From: DASTOB01 sp035720425
GTDB lineage: Bacteria; Chloroflexota; Limnocylindria; Limnocylindrales; CSP1-4
Direction: 5' to 3'
DNA: 64,000 nt
Assembly: GCA_035720425.1 (NCBI GenBank)
Contig: DASTOB010000061.1
Span: forward strand, 1-64,000
Shown here: one piece after another, positions 43,810 to 52,387 of the stretch
Position numbering within the stretch: the stretch's first letter is position 1
Layout of the letters: each line of letters starts with the position of its first letter
The notes under the pieces: generated by a model
Told to the model about the DNA's origin: nothing
The model's database searches: none
The model's input: only the letters and a program-made list of their open reading frames with translations
Program-made: the position numbers and the translations under genes

Positions 43810-45144
43810 ATGACGACCGTGCTGTCGACCCCGGCCGCCTGGCCGCGGATCCTCCTCGCCCGCGCCGGTGCGGCCGATCCGACCGACCTCGACGCGGCGG
43901 TCCGAGCCGGTGCCTTCGAGGGCCTCCGGCGGGCCGTGCGCGACCTGGGCCCGACCGGGGCGATCGCGACGGTCGCGGCCTCCGGGTTGCGCGGACGCGG
44001 CGGGGCAGGCTTCTCGACCGGCGAGAAGTGGCGCGCCTGCGCCGGGACCGAGGCGCCGCGCCGGTTCGTGGTCGCCAACGCCTATGGCGCCGACCCGGCC
44101 TCGCGCACCGACCTCGCGCTCATCGAGCTCGATCCGTATGCGGTCATCGAGGGGCTCGCGATCGCCGCCTACGCGATCGGCGCGCGCGAGGCGATCGTCG
44201 CGATCCGCGCCGACGCGGCCGACGCCGTCCGGGCGATCGAGCGGGCGGTCGCGGCCGCCACGAAGGCGGGCTACCTCGGCGACGGCGTGCTCGGCTCCGG
44301 ACACGACATCGACGTCACCGTCCGGCCCGTCCAGGGCGCCTGGATGCTCGGCGAGGAGACGGTGCTGCTCAAGGCGCTCGAGGGCCGCCGTGGCCAGCCG
44401 GAGCAGCGGCCGCCGTACCCGGCACGGCGCGGCCTGTTCGGCGCTCCCACCGTCGTCCAGAACGTGCAGACGCTCGCGGCCGTGCCGTGGATCGTGACGA
44501 ACGGGCCGGAGGCGTTCGCGGCGATTGGAGACCCGGACGCCCCGGGCACGATCCTCGTCGGCCTGCGCGGCCCATCCGGCGACGGCATCGCGGAGGTGCC
44601 CCTCGGGACGCCGCTTCGCCAGGTGGCCGCGCTCGCGGGGAGCCTGCCGCGCGGCCGGACGCTCAAGGCCGTCCTCGTCGGTGGCCCGTCCGGCGGGATC
44701 CTGCCGCCGAGCCTGCTCGACACCCCGTACACGTACGCCGGCCTCCGGTCGGTCGGGGCCCACGTCGGCTCCGGCTCCGTGGTCGTGGCGGACGATCGGG
44801 CGTGCATCGTCGACCTCGCCCGGATCCTGACCGGCTTCTGTGCCACGGAGGCGTGCGGCAAGACCATCCCGTGCCGGATCGGGACGCAGCGGCTCCTCGA
44901 GATCGCCGAACGGTTCGCCGGCGGACGGGCCCGGCCGACCGATCCGGACCTTGTCGTGGACCTCTCGGCGGACATCGTCGGGAGCGCGCTGTGCGACCAC
45001 GAGCGGCTGGCGACGCTTCCGCTCACGAGCGGGATGCGATACTTCCGCTCCGAGATCGACGACCACATCGTGCGCGGCACGTGCCCCGCCGGCGTCTGCC
45101 GGCCGATCGCCGCGCCGGCCACGTCCGCCGCCGGAGCCCACTGA
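43810..45144 (+). CDS. nuoF: NuoF-family subunit with degenerate NADH and N3 motifs
   Basis: 444 residues. The FMN loop GLRGRGGAGFSTGEKW (59-74) and GEETVLLKALEGRRG are good. The NADH-contact segment, normally N-A-D-E-x-E-P-G-x-x-K-D-R, reads NAYGADPASRTD (90-101) and has lost both Glu. GAYICGEET is GAWMLGEET. The N3 motif CGKCTPC is CGKTIPC (349-355), one Cys short, though Cys344 five residues earlier and Cys395 could complete a site. The C-terminal CPAGVC is kept, as in hydrogenase-linked homologues. It may bind FMN without using NADH normally. Starts 13 bases after the I/E chimera. Confidence 0.82.
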   Translation: MTTVLSTPAAWPRILLARAGAADPTDLDAAVRAGAFEGLRRAVRDLGPTGAIATVAASGLRGRGGAGFSTGEKWRACAGTEAPRRFVVANAYGADPASRTDLALIELDPYAVIEGLAIAAYAIGAREAIVAIRADAADAVRAIERAVAAATKAGYLGDGVLGSGHDIDVTVRPVQGAWMLGEETVLLKALEGRRGQPEQRPPYPARRGLFGAPTVVQNVQTLAAVPWIVTNGPEAFAAIGDPDAPGTILVGLRGPSGDGIAEVPLGTPLRQVAALAGSLPRGRTLKAVLVGGPSGGILPPSLLDTPYTYAGLRSVGAHVGSGSVVVADDRACIVDLARILTGFCATEACGKTIPCRIGTQRLLEIAERFAGGRARPTDPDLVVDLSADIVGSALCDHERLATLPLTSGMRYFRSEIDDHIVRGTCPAGVCRPIAAPATSAAGAH

Positions 45145-45151
45145 CGACGCA

Positions 45152-47806
45152 ATGGCAGACCTGATCACCCGCCCCGACGCCAGGCCACCGGCCCCACCGG
45201 CCGGGTCGCCGGCCGACGCCTCGCTCGCCGAGCGCCTGCTCGAGACGCAGGCGCCGCAGCGGCCGATGTCGACGCCGCGCATCCGGATCGAGGTCGACGG
45301 TCGGGTCGTGGAGGGCTTCGAGGGCCAGACGATCCTCGAGGTCTGCCGCGACAACGGGATCGAGATCCCGACCCTGTGCTACGAGCCCAAGCTGCCCGGC
45401 TTCGGCGCCTGCCGGATGTGCGTCGTCGAGGTCGACGGGGAGGACCATCCACCGATCTCGTGCTCGCGCGACGCCGAGGCGGGGATGGTCGTGCGAACCC
45501 AGACGGACGAGGTCCGGCGCCTCCGACGGACGAACCTCGAGCTCATCTTCAGCGACCACAACGCGTACTGCCTGCCGCCCTGCCAGAACAAGTGCCCCAG
45601 CCACATCGACATCCCGGGCTTCCTGAAGCAGAACGCCGAGGGCAACTTCCGCGAATCGACACGGATCTTCAAGCGGACGATCCCCTTCCCGTCGGTCCTC
45701 GGCCGGGTCTGTCCGGCGCCGTGTGAGGAGCACTGCCGGCGCGACGAGGTGGACGAGGCGATCGCCATCCGCGACAGCCATCGCTACGCTGGCGACCAGG
45801 TCCTCCGGGCGATGCTCGACGACGGCGTCGATCCACCGGTGCCGTTCGAGGTCCAGCCCCGGACCGGCCGGCGGGCCGCCGTCATCGGCTCCGGGCCGGC
45901 GGGCATGTCCGCGGCGTACTACCTGCTCATCTCCGGCCACGACGTGACCGTCTTCGAGCGCGACCCGGCGCCGGGCGGGATGCTCCGCTACGGCATCCCG
46001 CAGTACCGCCTGCCCAAGGTCGAGGTGCTCGAGGCGGAGTACGAGTCGGTCACCCGGCTCGGCGGGCGGATCGTGTGCAACCAGGGCCTCGGACGCGACT
46101 TCACCCTCGACGACCTGCGCAACCAGGGCTTCGACGCGGTCGTCGTCGCGATCGGCTGCTACGACACGAACAAGCTCGGCATTCCGGGCGAGGACGCCGA
46201 GGGCGTCTACGACGGCCTCGAGTACCTGCGCACGGCCACGCTGGGCCTCGAGGTGCCGGGGCACGCCGGCAGCCGGGTCGTCGTCATCGGCGGCGGGTTC
46301 ACCTCGATGGACTGCACGCGGACGTCGGTCCGCCAGGGCGCGAAGGAGGTCACCCTCGTCTATCGGCGCGACATGAAGGACATGCCGGCCGCGAACGAGG
46401 TTCACGAGGCGCTCGAGGAAGGCGCCCAGGCCATCTTCCAGGCCGGCCCGTCGCGGATCATCACGGATCCGAAGAGCGGGCGCGTGACCGGCGTCGAGTT
46501 CATCCGGATGCAGCTCGGCGAGCCGGACGCGTCGGGGCGGCGCCGGCCGGAGCCGGCGCCCGGGACCGAGTTCACGATCCCGTGCGACCGGGTGCTCCTC
46601 GCCATCGGCCAGGGCCCGGAGCTCGACTGGATCGGACCGGGATCAGAGGGGGTCGAGGCGACCCGCCAGCGCCGCCTCAAGGCGGACGCGGTCACGTTCG
46701 AGACCGGCCGGCCGGGCGTCTTCGGCACCGGCGACGTGCGGATCGGCGCGGCGACGGTCGTCCAGGCCATCGCCGAGGGCCGCCGGGCCGCGTACGCGGT
46801 CGATGCCTACCTGCAGGGCCTCGACCTGGGCGCGATCCGCACCCGCCAGACCCTGGCCGAGCCGCAGCCGGAGTTCCTGTCCATCGTGCCGTTCACGAGC
46901 GAGGTGAAGGAGCCGCGCTACCGGATGACGGCTATGGAGCCGGAGGTCCGAAACCGGAGCTACGTCGAATACGAGATCCCGTACTCGCGCGAGGAGGCGG
47001 TCGCCGAATCGACGCGCTGCCTCCAGTGCACGTGCGAGGCGATCGGGTTCTGTGACCTCCGCCGCCTCGGAATCGAGTACGGGACGACGCTCCGGACGCT
47101 CGAGCCGCAGCACCACCAGGGCGCGGGCTACCGGAGCGTGACGGAGAACCGCTTCACCGGCGTCAACCACGACTACCTCCGCGACGACTCGCACGCGTTC
47201 ATCCTGCGCGAGCCGTCGCGCTGCATCGACTGCGGCCGATGCGCCAACGTGTGCGCCGAGGTGGTCGGCGCGGCGTGCTACGACTTCATGCGGATCGGCT
47301 TCGACACGCTCGTCACGACGCCGCTCGACATGAGCCTCAACGACACGCCGTGCGTGTCGTGCGGGCGCTGTGCCGAGACGTGCCCCACCGGCGCGCTCAT
47401 GCCGAAGCCACGCGTGCTCCAGAAGTACGAGGTCGACGAGAGCCGCTGCATCCTGTGCGGGATCTGCGTCGACGCGTGCCCGTACGACGCGTTGCGCGAC
47501 GGGGCGGACTTCGAGCTGTCGCACACGAGCCGGCAGGATCCGATGATCGACCTGCTCGCGATCGCCGCGGTCGAGCGCGAGACGGAGGTCACGTACATCC
47601 GGCGCGAGCGGGACTGGCTCGAGCGCGCGACGGCGGAGGGTCGGGTCATCGGCTCCGACCGGCTCCTCCCGGTCCTGCCGCCAACCGTCGCTGCGCGCGG
47701 CGAGACGGGCAACGGCCACGGGCACGGCAACGGCAACGGCCATACCGACGGGCACGGGATCACCGGGATCGGGCCCGGCGGATCCGGCCACGCCCACCCG
47801 AAGTAG
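45152..47806 (+). CDS. NuoG-like / GltD-like / NuoI C-terminal fusion flavoprotein
   Basis: 884 residues, continuous frame. Order: plant-type [2Fe-2S] domain (Cys76, 87, 90, 104); a short NuoG-to-GltD transition (Cys140, 144, 148; Cys187, 191, 195 in GRVCPAPCEEHCRR); a GltD-like oxidoreductase with FAD loop AVIGSGPAGMSAAYYL (about 243) and NAD(P)H loop VVVIGGGFTSMD (about 376) plus VYRRDMKDMPA; NuoG-type CIDCGRCANVC (691-701) and CVSCGRCAETCP (734-745); then CILCGICVDACPYDALRDGADFELS (split here: CILCGICVDACP at 766-777), the second cluster and tail of NuoI. The molybdopterin-like domain of NuoG is absent. A Gly/His-rich tail ends it. It likely brings NAD(P)H electrons to the NuoI-type clusters. 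Confidence 0.8.
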   Translation: MADLITRPDARPPAPPAGSPADASLAERLLETQAPQRPMSTPRIRIEVDGRVVEGFEGQTILEVCRDNGIEIPTLCYEPKLPGFGACRMCVVEVDGEDHPPISCSRDAEAGMVVRTQTDEVRRLRRTNLELIFSDHNAYCLPPCQNKCPSHIDIPGFLKQNAEGNFRESTRIFKRTIPFPSVLGRVCPAPCEEHCRRDEVDEAIAIRDSHRYAGDQVLRAMLDDGVDPPVPFEVQPRTGRRAAVIGSGPAGMSAAYYLLISGHDVTVFERDPAPGGMLRYGIPQYRLPKVEVLEAEYESVTRLGGRIVCNQGLGRDFTLDDLRNQGFDAVVVAIGCYDTNKLGIPGEDAEGVYDGLEYLRTATLGLEVPGHAGSRVVVIGGGFTSMDCTRTSVRQGAKEVTLVYRRDMKDMPAANEVHEALEEGAQAIFQAGPSRIITDPKSGRVTGVEFIRMQLGEPDASGRRRPEPAPGTEFTIPCDRVLLAIGQGPELDWIGPGSEGVEATRQRRLKADAVTFETGRPGVFGTGDVRIGAATVVQAIAEGRRAAYAVDAYLQGLDLGAIRTRQTLAEPQPEFLSIVPFTSEVKEPRYRMTAMEPEVRNRSYVEYEIPYSREEAVAESTRCLQCTCEAIGFCDLRRLGIEYGTTLRTLEPQHHQGAGYRSVTENRFTGVNHDYLRDDSHAFILREPSRCIDCGRCANVCAEVVGAACYDFMRIGFDTLVTTPLDMSLNDTPCVSCGRCAETCPTGALMPKPRVLQKYEVDESRCILCGICVDACPYDALRDGADFELSHTSRQDPMIDLLAIAAVERETEVTYIRRERDWLERATAEGRVIGSDRLLPVLPPTVAARGETGNGHGHGNGNGHTDGHGITGIGPGGSGHAHPK

Positions 47807-47815
47807 GCCGTCCGC

Positions 47816-48421
47816 ATGCCCTCCTGGATCCCCGGGGCGTTCCGGCCGCTGATCGCCACCGCGGTCCTCGCCGGCATCGTGCTGACGCCGGCGATCCTGA
47901 CCGTCCTGCTGTGGGGCGGTGACTTCACCGACGCCCTGTTCCTCGTCTTCGCCGTGACCATGCTCGTGTCCGCGCTGGCGGTCGTGACGATGCGCGACAT
48001 CATCCGCTGCGGTCTGGCGATGATCGTCTGCTTCGGTGCCCTCGCCGGCATCTACCTGCTCGCCGGCGCGACGCTCGTCGCCGCCGCCCAGGTCGTCGTC
48101 TACATCGGCGCGATCAGCGTGCTCATCCTGTTCGCGATCATGCTGACCGAGACGAAGGCGGCCCCGTCGCGGCTCGTGTTCCAGACCCAGGCCGGGCCGG
48201 CCGGTGTCGCCGCCGTGGTGCTCGCCATCGTCATCGCGATCACGGTCACGGCGACCGACTGGGGCGAGCTCGGCGAGCGCCTCCACACGGCGACGGACAC
48301 GCTCGCCCGGCTGCTCTTCGCGGACTACGTCCTGCCCTTCGAGATCGTCGGCGTCCTCCTCCTCGCGGCCGTCATCGGTGGCGTGTTCATCGCCAAGCGC
48401 GAGCGGGGCGAGTCGCTGTGA
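47816..48421 (+). CDS. nuoJ: NADH-quinone oxidoreductase subunit J
   Basis: 201 residues, five membrane helices. The third helix YLLAGATLVAAAQVVVYIGA, with its conserved pi-bulge region and Tyr, is typical. Starts 9 bases after the flavoprotein; the stop overlaps nuoK (GTGA at 48418). Confidence 0.95.
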   Translation: MPSWIPGAFRPLIATAVLAGIVLTPAILTVLLWGGDFTDALFLVFAVTMLVSALAVVTMRDIIRCGLAMIVCFGALAGIYLLAGATLVAAAQVVVYIGAISVLILFAIMLTETKAAPSRLVFQTQAGPAGVAAVVLAIVIAITVTATDWGELGERLHTATDTLARLLFADYVLPFEIVGVLLLAAVIGGVFIAKRERGESL

Positions 48422-48732
48422 TCGCCAACTCGCTCGATGCCTACCTGATCCTGTCCGGGCTCCTGTTCGCCATCGGCACGTTCGGCTTCCTCGCACGGCG
48501 CAACGCGATCAGCATGCTCATGTCGATCGAGCTCATGCTCAACGCGGTGAACCTCGCGATCGTCGCCTTCGGCGCGTTCGTCGCCGGCCTGGCGGAGAAC
48601 GGATCGGTCATCGCGATCATGGTCATCGCCGTCGCGGCGGCCGAGGCGACGGTGGGGCTCGCGATCGTCATCGCCATCTTCCGCAACCGGCGGACGCCGC
48701 TCGTCGACGAATACGACGCGATGCGGCGGTAA
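48418..48732 (+). CDS. nuoK: NADH-quinone oxidoreductase subunit K
   Basis: 104 residues from GTG 48418, three membrane helices. Two conserved membrane Glu needed for proton transfer are present in MLMSIELMLNAVNLAIVAF and AAAEATVGLAIVIAIF. Length is normal. Confidence 0.95.
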   Translation: MIANSLDAYLILSGLLFAIGTFGFLARRNAISMLMSIELMLNAVNLAIVAFGAFVAGLAENGSVIAIMVIAVAAAEATVGLAIVIAIFRNRRTPLVDEYDAMRR

Positions 48733-48738
48733 GGCACG

Positions 48739-50688
48739 ATGGACGTCCTCGTTCCGCTCATCGCGATCCTGCCGCTGGCAGGGTTCGCGATCACCGCGCT
48801 CGTCGGGCGGCGGCTCGACAAGGAGGCCCACTGGATCCCGGTCGGCCTCGTTGTCGTCGCCTGGGCGATCTCGATGGTCGTCGCGTACCTCGCGCTCACC
48901 CACGCGGAACCGTTCGGGGAGCACGGCTTCGGGGTCACGCTGTACGAGTGGATCCCGGCCGGCGACTTCGTCGTCGAGGCGGGCTTCTTCGTCGACACCC
49001 TGACGGCCTGCCTGCTCATCGTGGTCACCACGATCGGCATGCTCGTGCACGTCTACTCGATCGGCTACATGAGCCACGACCCGGGGTACTGGCGCTTCTT
49101 CGCCTACCTCAACCTGTTCATGTTCTCGATGCTCCTGCTCGTCCTCGCGGACAGCTTCCTCGTCGTGTTCGTGGCCTGGGAGCTGGTCGGCCTGTCGAGC
49201 TACCTGCTCATCGGGTTCTGGTACCGCAAGCGGACCGCCGCTCTGGCGGCGAAGAAGGCGTTCATCGTCAACCGCGTCGGCGACGTGGGCTTCGCGCTCG
49301 GGATCATGCTCATCTTCGTGAGCCTCGGCACGCTCGACATCCGCGAGACGATCGAGCGCATCGGGGAGCTCGAGCCGCTCACGATCAGCGTCATTTCGCT
49401 CCTCATCTTCGCCGGGGCGATGGGCAAGAGCGCCCAGTTCCCGCTCCACGTGTGGTTGCCCGACGCGATGGAGGGCCCGACGCCCGTCTCCGCGCTCATC
49501 CACGCCGCGACGATGGTCAACGCCGGCGTCTACCTCGTGGCCCGCACGAGCCCGATCTTCGCCCACGCCCCCGAGGCGCTCGTGGTCGTCGCCGCGATCG
49601 GCATCTTCACCGCCATCCTGGCCGCCTCGATCGCGCTGACCCAGACGGACATCAAGCGCGTGCTCGCCTATTCGACGCTCAGCCAGCTCGGCTACATGTT
49701 CGCCGCCCTCGGTGTCGGCGCGTTCACCGCCGCGATCTTCCATCTCATGACCCACGGTTTCTTCAAGGGCCTGCTGTTCCTCGGCTCGGGCTCCGTCATC
49801 CACGCCGTGCACGAGGAGCAGGACATGCGCCGGATGGGCGGCCTGCGTCGGAAGATCCCGATCACCTACGCGACGATGCTCGTCGGCTCGCTCGCGATCG
49901 CCGGCATCCCGCCGCTGGCCGGCTTCTTCAGCAAGGACGAGATCCTCGGCGAGTCGTTCAAGCTCGGGTTCGCGTGGGTCTGGTTCATCGGCTTCGTCGT
50001 GGCCGGCCTCACCGCGTTCTACATGTTCCGGCTCATGGGCCTCACGTTCTGGGGCGAGTTCCGCGGTCCGCGCGAGGTCTGGGACCGGATCCATGAATCG
50101 CCGCGGGTCATGACCGTGCCGCTCATCCTGCTCGCCATTCCGTCCGCCCTGCTCGGCCTGTACCTGGGCCTGCCACTCGGCGACAGCACGCTCCACCACT
50201 GGCTCGAGCCGGTGTTCCACGAGGCCACCGAGCTGCTCCACCACGAGCTCGAGCCATATGCGCTGTTCGGGATCGACGGCGTGCTCATCCTGGCCAGCGT
50301 CGGGGTCGCCGCGGTCGGCATCGCGATCGCCTGGCGGCTGTTCGGCGTCGAGCTGCCCGGCCTTCGGCACCGCGCCCCGGACCCGGAGGCGGTTCGCACC
50401 CTGACCGCCCGCGCGCCGTTCCTCTACCGCGCGTCGCTCAACAAGTGGTGGTTCGACGAGCTCAACGACCTGCTGTTCATGCGGATCGGCGGCCGGATCG
50501 CGGCCGCCCTATGGTGGTTCGACCGCGAGATCGTCGACGGGATCGTCAACGGGGCGGGAGCCGTGACGCGTGCCAGCGGCCGGGGTCTCGCCGAGGTCCA
50601 GACCGGCCGGGTCCAGAACTACGCCCTCGGGATCGCGATCGGGCTGATCGTGATGGCCGGCTCCTACCTGTGGATCGCGGGGCGCTGA
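48739..50688 (+). CDS. nuoL: NADH-quinone oxidoreductase subunit L (proton pump)
   Basis: 649 residues. Mrp-antiporter-like pump. Conserved membrane charges: FVAWELVGLSSYLLIGFW (Glu), FPLHVWLPDAMEGPTPVSAL (His and transmembrane loop), THGFFKGLLFLGSGSVIHA (Lys and His), and IPPLAGFFSKDEIL. The C-terminal lateral helix region (about 520-649) is complete. Starts 6 bases after nuoK. Confidence 0.96.
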   Translation: MDVLVPLIAILPLAGFAITALVGRRLDKEAHWIPVGLVVVAWAISMVVAYLALTHAEPFGEHGFGVTLYEWIPAGDFVVEAGFFVDTLTACLLIVVTTIGMLVHVYSIGYMSHDPGYWRFFAYLNLFMFSMLLLVLADSFLVVFVAWELVGLSSYLLIGFWYRKRTAALAAKKAFIVNRVGDVGFALGIMLIFVSLGTLDIRETIERIGELEPLTISVISLLIFAGAMGKSAQFPLHVWLPDAMEGPTPVSALIHAATMVNAGVYLVARTSPIFAHAPEALVVVAAIGIFTAILAASIALTQTDIKRVLAYSTLSQLGYMFAALGVGAFTAAIFHLMTHGFFKGLLFLGSGSVIHAVHEEQDMRRMGGLRRKIPITYATMLVGSLAIAGIPPLAGFFSKDEILGESFKLGFAWVWFIGFVVAGLTAFYMFRLMGLTFWGEFRGPREVWDRIHESPRVMTVPLILLAIPSALLGLYLGLPLGDSTLHHWLEPVFHEATELLHHELEPYALFGIDGVLILASVGVAAVGIAIAWRLFGVELPGLRHRAPDPEAVRTLTARAPFLYRASLNKWWFDELNDLLFMRIGGRIAAALWWFDREIVDGIVNGAGAVTRASGRGLAEVQTGRVQNYALGIAIGLIVMAGSYLWIAGR

Positions 50689-50690
50689 CG

Positions 50691-52337
50691 ATGGCCGTGT
50701 CGAGCATCCCGATCCTCACGATCGTGACCTTCCTGCCCCTTGCCGGGGCGATTGCCGTCGCCCTCCTTCCGAGGTCGGCCGCCCGCCCCGTGGCGCTGGC
50801 CGCCGCGCTGCTCGCGTGGGTGGCCTCGCTCCTGCTCCTCGTCGGCTTCGTCCCGACGCCGGTCGCCCATCGCTTCCAATTCGTCGAGGTCGCCGACTGG
50901 ATCCCCCTGTTCGGGATCCAGTACAAGCTCGGCGTCGACGGCCTGTCGGTCGTCCTCGTCGTGCTCACCACGACGCTCATGTGGATCAGCATCCTCGCCT
51001 CGTTCCGCCCGATCCAGGAGCGGATCAAGGAGTACATGGTCTCGTTCCTCATCCTCGAGGTCGGGATGATCGGCGTGTTCGTCGCCCTCGACACGTTCCT
51101 GTTCTACATCTTCTGGGAAGTCGTCCTCGTTCCGATGTACCTGATCATCGGCATCTGGGGCGGCGCGAACCGGATCTACGCGACGATCAAGTTTGTCCTG
51201 TACACGCTCGTCGGGTCGCTGCTCATGCTCGTCGCGATCCTCGCCACCGCGTTCGCGTTCCAGGACGCGAACGGCGGCTCGTGGGTCGGCGCGTTCGACT
51301 TCGAGGCCCTGCGGGCCCACGCGGCGACGACCGGCTTCGCCGATGGGCTCCAGCTCTTCGCGTTCGCCGCGTTCTTCCTCGCCTTCGCGATCAAGGTCCC
51401 GATGTTCCCGTTCCACACGTGGCTGCCGGATGCCCACGTCGAGGCACCCACGGCGGGCTCCGTGATCCTCGCCGGCGTGCTGCTCAAGCTCGGCGGTTAC
51501 GGGTTCATTCGGTTCGCCCTGCCGCTCTTCCCGGCGGCCGCGCAGGCCTACGCGCCGGCGATCATCGGGCTCAGCCTCATCGCGATCATCTACGGGGCGA
51601 TCGTCGCCCTCGTCCAGCCGGACCTCAAGAAGCTCGTCGCGTACAGCTCGGTCAGCCACATGGGCTTCGTCACGCTCGGCATCTTCGTGTTCCGGGAACA
51701 GGGCATGCAGGGCGCGATCCTCCAGATGGTGAATCACGGGCTCATCACCGGCGCCCTGTTCCTGCTCGTCGGCGTGATCTACGAGCGGACGCACGATCGG
51801 ACGATCGCGAAGATGGGCGGGCTGTCGGCGAGCGTGCCGGTCTATGCCGCGCTGCTCGGGTTCTTCGTCTTCGCCTCCGGCGGGCTGCCCGGCCTGTCCG
51901 GGTTCGTCGGCGAGTTCCTCGCCCTCGTGGGCGCGTTCGACTACAGCCCGGCCGTCGGCGCGATCGCCACGTTCTGCATGATCCTCGCCGCGGGCTATCT
52001 GCTGTGGATGTTCCAGCGAGTCGTGTTCGGCGAGCTGTCCGACTTCCTCAAGGGGCTCGGCCACCACCTCACCGACGTGTCGCCGATCGAGCTCCTCACG
52101 CTCACGCCGCTCGCCGCACTTGTCGTCGTCCTCGGCCTGTTCCCGGGTCTCGTGCTCCACCTCATCGAGGGGTCCGTGCTCGGCGCCCTGTCGGACGTGG
52201 AGCCGGTGCCGCCGGCGGCGATCGATCCCGTCGTGCCGGTCGTCGTCGGCATCGTGCTCCTGGCGATCGTCGCGTTCCGGGTGCTCGCCATCATCGGGCC
52301 GGCCGCCGAGCCAGCCGAACCGGCGGAGGCGGCCTGA
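50691..52337 (+). CDS. nuoM: NADH-quinone oxidoreductase subunit M (proton pump)
   Basis: 548 residues starting 2 bases after nuoL. Fourteen helices expected. Conserved FLFYIFWEVVLVPMYLIIG (Glu), KVPMFPFHTWLPDAHVEAPT, VAYSSVSHMGFVTLGIF and VNHGLITGALFLLVGVIYER. All pump residues are in place, and the length is normal. Confidence 0.96.
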   Translation: MAVSSIPILTIVTFLPLAGAIAVALLPRSAARPVALAAALLAWVASLLLLVGFVPTPVAHRFQFVEVADWIPLFGIQYKLGVDGLSVVLVVLTTTLMWISILASFRPIQERIKEYMVSFLILEVGMIGVFVALDTFLFYIFWEVVLVPMYLIIGIWGGANRIYATIKFVLYTLVGSLLMLVAILATAFAFQDANGGSWVGAFDFEALRAHAATTGFADGLQLFAFAAFFLAFAIKVPMFPFHTWLPDAHVEAPTAGSVILAGVLLKLGGYGFIRFALPLFPAAAQAYAPAIIGLSLIAIIYGAIVALVQPDLKKLVAYSSVSHMGFVTLGIFVFREQGMQGAILQMVNHGLITGALFLLVGVIYERTHDRTIAKMGGLSASVPVYAALLGFFVFASGGLPGLSGFVGEFLALVGAFDYSPAVGAIATFCMILAAGYLLWMFQRVVFGELSDFLKGLGHHLTDVSPIELLTLTPLAALVVVLGLFPGLVLHLIEGSVLGALSDVEPVPPAAIDPVVPVVVGIVLLAIVAFRVLAIIGPAAEPAEPAEAA

Positions 52338-52387
52338 GCCATGCCTGACGCCCGCCCGATGCCTGCATCCCGCCCGGTGCGTTCCTC

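Noticed and set aside
43140..47806. Frameshifts or assembly joins as explanation for the odd complex I proteins
   Set aside because: Each frame is continuous with normal codon use, domain joins fall in linkers, and flanking nuo genes are orthodox. Other frames there contain no missing NuoE, NuoG or NuoI parts.
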